Of a stretch of DNA of 37,079 bases, positions 32,323 through 37,079 are shown one piece after another; within the stretch, counting starts at the first letter, position 1, and every line of letters starts with the position of its first letter. Made by a program: the position numbers and the translations under genes. The notes under the pieces are model-generated. The model was not told where the DNA came from. It made no database searches and saw nothing but the letters and a program-made list of their open reading frames with translations. Origin of the DNA: Kiritimatiellota bacterium (lineage in GTDB: Bacteria > Verrucomicrobiota > Lentisphaeria > Oligosphaerales > JAADHN01); NCBI GenBank assembly GCA_013151865.1, contig JAADHN010000013.1, positions 1 through 37,079 of the forward strand, given 5' to 3'.

Positions 32323-35300
32323 TCAAGGGAGGGTCGCCGGGGGAAAAAGCTCGACTTCGCGCAGCCACAGCAGGCCGGGCCGTTGTCGCGGCCCTCGGCC
32401 CGCCGGTTGCAGGAGGCGGAACCGGGTGCCCCTGACGGGTGAAAAGCGAAACTCGGTCCGCCGTTCCGCTTGCGCCGGCGATATCCGTGCGACCGTCTTC
32501 CATTCCGTTCCTGCATCCACTTGGAAAAGAACTTCCTGCGACGTCTCGACCGCCCCGGCGTCCACGGCCCAATACACGGTTCCCCGGCCCAGGGAACGGG
32601 GTGCGTCGAATCGGAAGACCACGTAATGGGGTTCGCCGTTGTCGGCGGAGGCCCAGGCCTGTCTACTCCAGTGCAGACCTTCCACAACCACGCGCCCGTC
32701 GTTAATCGGCCGTGCCGTGTATCCGCTGTACGAACTGTCCACCGTGACCCGGGCAGTCCTCGCCAAGTTGCCTTTCCTCGCCGGGTCTTCCATGAGGGCG
32801 ATATCGTCGAAAAACACTTTTCCGCGCTTACCGCGGAGCAACAGGTAGACATTGACGTTCCGGATGGCTTTCTCCGGCTCGATGATCACCGTCCCGGTTT
32901 GCCACCGGGTGGTCCCGGTCGGGAAGTCCCACGTGTGTCCGTAGGAGGGGGCGCCGTCGGTGTAATAGAGGTCGACGTACAACGAATACCCGCGCCCCAC
33001 AGGGCCGGAGACCCCGGCGGCACGCGACGCCGCCTGAATCCAGAGAGGGCACGGTGCGGTTTGGTTCAGCACAACCGTCTGGCTGACGGTGGAGTCGCCG
33101 GCGCTGCGGTTTTCGAGAAAGAGGCACGCCTTGCCGCCGGCGACCCCGGCCTCGGTCGTACCGGATTTCCCGGAGGGGGCATTCCAGGCTTTCAAGCCTT
33201 GCTCGAACCCGGGATTGCGAAGGCGGTTGGCGGCTTTCGGGATGTACACGAACCGTGTCGAACTCCGCGTGGTCCGCCCCCGAGTTCGCAACGTCACGCC
33301 CACCCTTGTCCGCCCTGGGCGCGCACGGTTGGAAGGGAGAAGACGCAACGCTGTTACCGTTTCGTTTCCCGGATCGACCGCAAGCGGTCCGAGGGGGGTC
33401 GCGCGCCAGCCCGGCGGGGCTGAAATCTCGATGTTTCCCGAAAGCGGCGACCGCATGTTGTTCCGAACTCGCACTCGCAGCGTGCAGGTCCCGCTTTCTG
33501 TATCCACGCTCCGAGTGGCGACGGCAAGGTCGACCGGGGCGGTGACGATGATCCGACGCTCGGTGGTCAAGACCGCGGCTTTCGCCGGCGGTCCGAACTC
33601 GAGGCGTCCGGTCACGCGCAAGACCGTGCCGACTTCGGCATCGCCGGGGACGTGGAGATCGGCGCCGTCCGGACGCGGCGAGATCCGGACCCCATCGCAT
33701 ACGAGCGCGGTCCGTGTCGGGGCGCCGGGGACTTTCGGCGCGGTAAAACGCAATGGGACCACGTCTCCGGGACAGGCGGTCGCCGGTCCGGAAATGACGG
33801 GAGGGGTGATCCCGAAGGCAAAGGGAACAACGGCGGCCAAATGGCGCTCGATGGTCTCCAAGTCCCGGAGCACCCGCCGGCAGCTGTTGTCGGCGCGTTT
33901 CTCATGGACCAGGTCGCGGAGTCCGCCCATGGCGGAGAACGCCGCCAAGAGCCGGGCGCGGAGGCGGGGCGGGGTGGAAATCTCTTTCCGACATGACACC
34001 AGTGTATTGCGGAGTTCGCGGCAGGCGGCGGCGATTCGGGGGCGCAACGGCGCGGGGACCGACTCATACCACTGACGAAACTCCGGGTCGACCGCATACT
34101 CGCGACCGCCGGGGTCGACAATCGAAATACGGGCCAGCCGGAGTTCGCCGCTCGCGGCCGGGCGAACTTCAGGTTGAACGTACACTGACCGCAGCGCGTG
34201 CGAACTCCGCAATGGGAATGCGAAATCGCGCCAGGCATACGTGCCGCCGGGAAACTCGAAGGACTGTGTTTCGTAATGAGTGAAGCTGCGGGTCACCCAA
34301 GCCAGTCGGCACCGCACCACGGCGGAGTTTTTCTTGCCGGACAAGTCCGTTGCAGCGGCCCGCACGCGCAAGGTGAGAGGGGCGGCATCGTTCTGGAACA
34401 GCATGACCCATTGGCCGCAGGAGCGGGTGGCGCGAGGGGAGGCTTTGAAGATCAGGTGCCGGCTGCCGCCGGACGTTCCGCGGTCGTAGGCGCTCATGCC
34501 CTTGGGGCGCCAGTGCACGGCCACCGGGGGCTTGTCTTTGTCCACTTCGCGCATCTTGACCCCCCGGTCCAAAGTCTCGATTGCCTGGTCGATTCGCCAC
34601 CTTGCCGCGGCGTCCGGGGGCGCCGCCTGCAGGCAGAGCACGCCATCGCCGGGAACGTTCAGCTCGAGTTCCAGGCCGCCGTTCTTGCTCGGGCGCGCAG
34701 GGAGAGGACGGTTGGTGAGGATTTCGAGGACTTGAACACGTGCGGGATCGACCCCGAGCTTCCTCGCGTCCACGGACAGACGGATGCGTTGAGGTTGCGG
34801 TTTCTCGTTGAGCAACGTCAGCCAAAGGACGCCGTCCCGCGACGGTCCGAAGCGTTCGACGTAAACATCGGGCACGGAACTTCGTGCCCGGGTCACGGGT
34901 TCCCAGCCGGCCTTTGCCAGGGCCCGGCAGAGCGGGAGGTACTTTCGAAAAAGGTCCCGGTCGCGTTCGTAGTAAACCGGATGGTCCCAATAGCGGCTGC
35001 CCGGACCCAGGCCGCTCGGGGGCCAGTCGAAGAACCCGGGGAACACGCCGTACGCCAGGCAGCGTTTCATGAACAGCTCGATTTGGGCACGACCGATTTT
35101 CTGTTCGTAATTGCCCTTGAGCAGAGTGAGGAAAGGCTTGTGATAGGTGACTGCTCGAATGAAATTGAATTGTTCCCGGGGAATGCGCAGACCGGTTTCG
35201 GCCCCGAAAAGGTCGAGCCACGGCGCCACGTAAAAGGTGGCGTTCAGTGCACCGTTCATCATGGTGATCTGTCCGCGGGGCCGGAGCAATTCAGCGGCGG

Positions 35301-36690
35301 CACGGGCAAACTCGCACGAAGAGAAAAAATTGTTCAAAAACGGCTTCTTGTGCACCGGGTCCCAGAGGCACGGAGCGGCCGCAGTCTTGAAATGCTCGGG
35401 GCGGTAATTGATCCCGCTCGACAATCCGTCGTAGTAGAACCCGTCCAAGCGCGCCCCGTTCTTGGCTTTTACCCGCTCGGTCCGCTGCAAGGCGCGTTTC
35501 AGGGCCCATGCCCCGTAAGGCAGGTCCGGATCGAGGTTGAACTGCGAGATGATGTGGCCGTAGACGCGGGTCTTACGGATGTCCAGGCGTCCGTCCGGGG
35601 TGAACAGACCGACTCTTCTGAACATATCCGGACTGCCCGTGCGACGCTTGAAAGCCGCGTCCATGGCTTCCAGTTGGCGGCCGAACGGCGGCAGAGGGTC
35701 CTTTTCCGGGGCGTAGCCCGGGATTCGCGCGAACATGCCGGCGTGCGTAAAATACACCGCCGAGAGCACGTCGATCTTGTCGTCGTACCCGGGTTCCGGT
35801 GCGCCTTCCTGGAGTCGAAAAAGAAATTCATTGACGTTGTCGATACCGGAAAGTCGTGTGAAGGCCATCCATTGTCCGGGGTCCGGGACATACACGCGGA
35901 AAAACTGCGGGTACAGGCGGTAGTAGTGTTCGAGCGCACTGCGGAAACCCCAGGCCGGGTCGCAGGAATAGAGGTCGAAGGCAAAAGCGGCCTCGTTCGG
36001 TTGCGCCGTATCGGGCGACAGGGCGAAATCGTAAACGATCTGCAGGCGTCTTGCCGCGACGTCGTAGGCAGTGCGAAAAATGCACGGACGGTCGAGAGGG
36101 ACGGCCAGGCAGACGCCGACCGGGCCGCTGAGCACGGTGCAGAAATTCCGGTTCGAGTATCCCATGCGCAGGTCCGGCTTGTCCCGCCACTCGGGGAGGT
36201 CGGGCCAGGCGCGGAGCGGCCGCACGTTCTCATAGACTTTTCCCGGCGCGATCGTCTCGGTGTTCTGCATGTCATTGGCCCACTTCCAGCCCACGGCGTC
36301 GAACGGCAGGGAAAAACGCAGCAACAGACCCCGAGCCGGCCCCGGATCACCCTTGACCGTGCAAGTGAAATGCAGGACGCCCCGCTCGCCTTTCCCCGAG
36401 CGGCCCCGCAGCCGAACGGTCAATCGAGCCGTTTTCGAGCGCAGAACCAGGCCCGTTTCCATATCCCCGCCCGCGGGCGTCAGGGCCTCGAATTGCGCGG
36501 CGCCCGCCGGACAGACGCTGACGAACGGCGCCGGGCGAACTTTCAACCGGTTGCCCCCGGCGCTGACCGCCGTGACTTTTCCCGTCTCGTCAAGCGTCAA
36601 AGAGAACCCCGCCGTGCGGAGTTCGCGCGCACAGGCAGTTCGGATGCAGGCCGCCGCAAGCATGGCGCAGCAGACAAAACGTCTTTTCAT
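32323..36690 (-). CDS. Large secreted multidomain protein, putative TIM-barrel glycoside hydrolase with NEW3-, CBM4/9- and discoidin-like tail
   Basis: The protein has 1455 residues with an N-terminal signal peptide (FVCCAMLAAACIRTACA). Residues about 22-250 are a beta-rich domain like those before clan GH-D/GH31-type barrels. Residues about 270-610 look like a TIM barrel: NGARLDGFYYDGLSS (D416, D421), QITMMNGALNATFYVAPW, DLFGAETGLRI (E498) and GVFPGFFDWPP. The acidic residues at strand ends are candidates for catalysis, but I cannot assign a CAZy family. Residues about 690-880 are a sandwich. About 1060-1150 resembles a NEW3/NPCBM-associated domain (SPLSGNIEISAPPGW). About 1153-1300 is CBM4/9-like (NRLRNPGFEQGLKAWN, GKVFFDDIAL). 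The last 150 residues are discoidin-like (ARPINDGRVVVEGLHW, WLREVELFPP). It is convergent with the GH42-like gene. ATG 36690 begins the signal peptide; the ribosome binding site is weak. Confidence 0.72.
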   Translation of the reverse strand: MKRRFVCCAMLAAACIRTACARELRTAGFSLTLDETGKVTAVSAGGNRLKVRPAPFVSVCPAGAAQFEALTPAGGDMETGLVLRSKTARLTVRLRGRSGKGERGVLHFTCTVKGDPGPARGLLLRFSLPFDAVGWKWANDMQNTETIAPGKVYENVRPLRAWPDLPEWRDKPDLRMGYSNRNFCTVLSGPVGVCLAVPLDRPCIFRTAYDVAARRLQIVYDFALSPDTAQPNEAAFAFDLYSCDPAWGFRSALEHYYRLYPQFFRVYVPDPGQWMAFTRLSGIDNVNEFLFRLQEGAPEPGYDDKIDVLSAVYFTHAGMFARIPGYAPEKDPLPPFGRQLEAMDAAFKRRTGSPDMFRRVGLFTPDGRLDIRKTRVYGHIISQFNLDPDLPYGAWALKRALQRTERVKAKNGARLDGFYYDGLSSGINYRPEHFKTAAAPCLWDPVHKKPFLNNFFSSCEFARAAAELLRPRGQITMMNGALNATFYVAPWLDLFGAETGLRIPREQFNFIRAVTYHKPFLTLLKGNYEQKIGRAQIELFMKRCLAYGVFPGFFDWPPSGLGPGSRYWDHPVYYERDRDLFRKYLPLCRALAKAGWEPVTRARSSVPDVYVERFGPSRDGVLWLTLLNEKPQPQRIRLSVDARKLGVDPARVQVLEILTNRPLPARPSKNGGLELELNVPGDGVLCLQAAPPDAAARWRIDQAIETLDRGVKMREVDKDKPPVAVHWRPKGMSAYDRGTSGGSRHLIFKASPRATRSCGQWVMLFQNDAAPLTLRVRAAATDLSGKKNSAVVRCRLAWVTRSFTHYETQSFEFPGGTYAWRDFAFPLRSSHALRSVYVQPEVRPAASGELRLARISIVDPGGREYAVDPEFRQWYESVPAPLRPRIAAACRELRNTLVSCRKEISTPPRLRARLLAAFSAMGGLRDLVHEKRADNSCRRVLRDLETIERHLAAVVPFAFGITPPVISGPATACPGDVVPLRFTAPKVPGAPTRTALVCDGVRISPRPDGADLHVPGDAEVGTVLRVTGRLEFGPPAKAAVLTTERRIIVTAPVDLAVATRSVDTESGTCTLRVRVRNNMRSPLSGNIEISAPPGWRATPLGPLAVDPGNETVTALRLLPSNRARPGRTRVGVTLRTRGRTTRSSTRFVYIPKAANRLRNPGFEQGLKAWNAPSGKSGTTEAGVAGGKACLFLENRSAGDSTVSQTVVLNQTAPCPLWIQAASRAAGVSGPVGRGYSLYVDLYYTDGAPSYGHTWDFPTGTTRWQTGTVIIEPEKAIRNVNVYLLLRGKRGKVFFDDIALMEDPARKGNLARTARVTVDSSYSGYTARPINDGRVVVEGLHWSRQAWASADNGEPHYVVFRFDAPRSLGRGTVYWAVDAGAVETSQEVLFQVDAGTEWKTVARISPAQAERRTEFRFSPVRGTRFRLLQPAGRGPRQRPGLLWLREVELFPPATLP

Positions 36691-37079
36691 TCTCGTGGGC
36701 CCTTCGGTCGGTGTTCAGGCAATCTCCCCCGCATCGTGGATTCCCGTACCGCATACCCGTACGCACGCGCCCTCGTTCCATGGCCGCAATGTGTCCGATT
36801 CGGCAGTCGCCGGCTCCGGGATGTGGTCTTCCGGTCGCCCTGTTGCCGACGACCAGGAATATATCGACTCGACGGCCGAACGACACGAGGCGCCGGGACA
36901 ACGGACCGATGCCGAATGTGTCGCACACTGACGGTCTGCCTCTGCCCCCCCTCCTCCGGGCCACCTCGGCATTGCGTTTGGGGCGTGCCTCGGATACAAT
37001 CCGTCTCCACTCTTCCCGAGTACCGTGCCCGCAGCCGAAGTCGACCACATCCGGCCCGTCTCCAATTGTCAAGACGGCG
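36691..37079. other. Upstream region of the large secreted protein, right edge of the window
   Basis: Nothing here is convincingly coding. On the minus strand TATATT (36863-36858) is a candidate -10 box 168 nt before the start codon, without a good -35. TTGACA (37072-37067, minus) has only a poor -10 partner. The plus-strand promoter at 36972-37000 points out of the window and suggests a divergent gene to the right. Confidence 0.4.
36972..37000 (+). promoter_or_regulatory. Sigma70-like promoter pointing out of the window
   Basis: TTGCGT (36972-36977) and TACAAT (36995-37000) are separated by exactly 17 nt, the best promoter match found in the window. The gene it would serve lies to the right of 37079. 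Confidence 0.45.

Noticed and set aside
36590-37072. Minus-strand frame with DVVDFGCGHGT resembling methyltransferase motif I
   Set aside because: The match is one short glycine-rich stretch; the rest is low-complexity and overlaps the signal peptide of the large secreted gene in another frame.

Overview
The window is a GC-rich stretch of bacterial chromosome. The gene set suggests the Planctomycetota/Verrucomicrobiota/Lentisphaerota neighbourhood: a Tat-exported Gfo/Idh/MocA oxidoreductase, a ThuA-HEAT-discoidin protein, a secreted LamG/DUF1080-like protein, very large secreted glycoside-hydrolase-like proteins with carbohydrate-binding tails, a DUF6785-type membrane protein, and a response regulator with a CxxC...CxxC tail. 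No rRNA, tRNA or ribosomal marker is present, so this placement is an inference from gene content.

Layout. 1-1178 is a graveyard: a truncated RHS/YD-repeat fragment, REP-like repeats and a decayed IS1634-like transposase. 1179-12205 runs on the plus strand: an integral membrane protein, a Tat-type oxidoreductase, a structured inverted-repeat element, the ThuA-HEAT-discoidin protein, then a GH141-like beta-helix protein. A small inverted-repeat element follows. 12372-19466 holds two divergent pairs: a LamG/DUF1080-like secreted protein against an ADP-ribosylglycohydrolase-family protein, and a secreted alpha/beta hydrolase against a cytoplasmic beta-propeller protein. Both divergent gaps carry operator-like repeats. 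19715-23551 is a solitary type IIG-like restriction-modification enzyme. 23877-32023 is again plus strand: a GT4 glycosyltransferase, a Na/Pi cotransporter fused to Ig-like and PhoU domains, a response regulator and a GH42-like enzyme. 32323-36690 (minus) is a 1455-residue secreted multidomain protein. The right edge has a good sigma70-like promoter pointing out of the window.

How the genes may work together. Most encode breakdown of complex or rare glycans outside the cytoplasm: GH42-like, GH141-like, an alpha/beta hydrolase of the acetyl-xylan-esterase type, and a large TIM-barrel-like protein. The exported oxidoreductase, ThuA-domain protein and LamG/DUF1080-like protein resemble the parts of 3-keto-glycoside pathways, in which a sugar is oxidised before the glycosidic bond is broken. 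The DUF6785-type protein could import products. This is inference from co-location.

The most unusual items are: the lipobox + Ig-like + NptA + PhoU fusion; a family of inverted-repeat elements sharing a terminal core; tandem 14-bp palindromes exactly 20 bp apart before the ADP-ribosylglycohydrolase gene; two LacI-type operator cores in the hydrolase/propeller gap; and a 20-nt repeat duplicated at exactly 60 bp. I did not find a clearly new multi-gene defence or signalling system.
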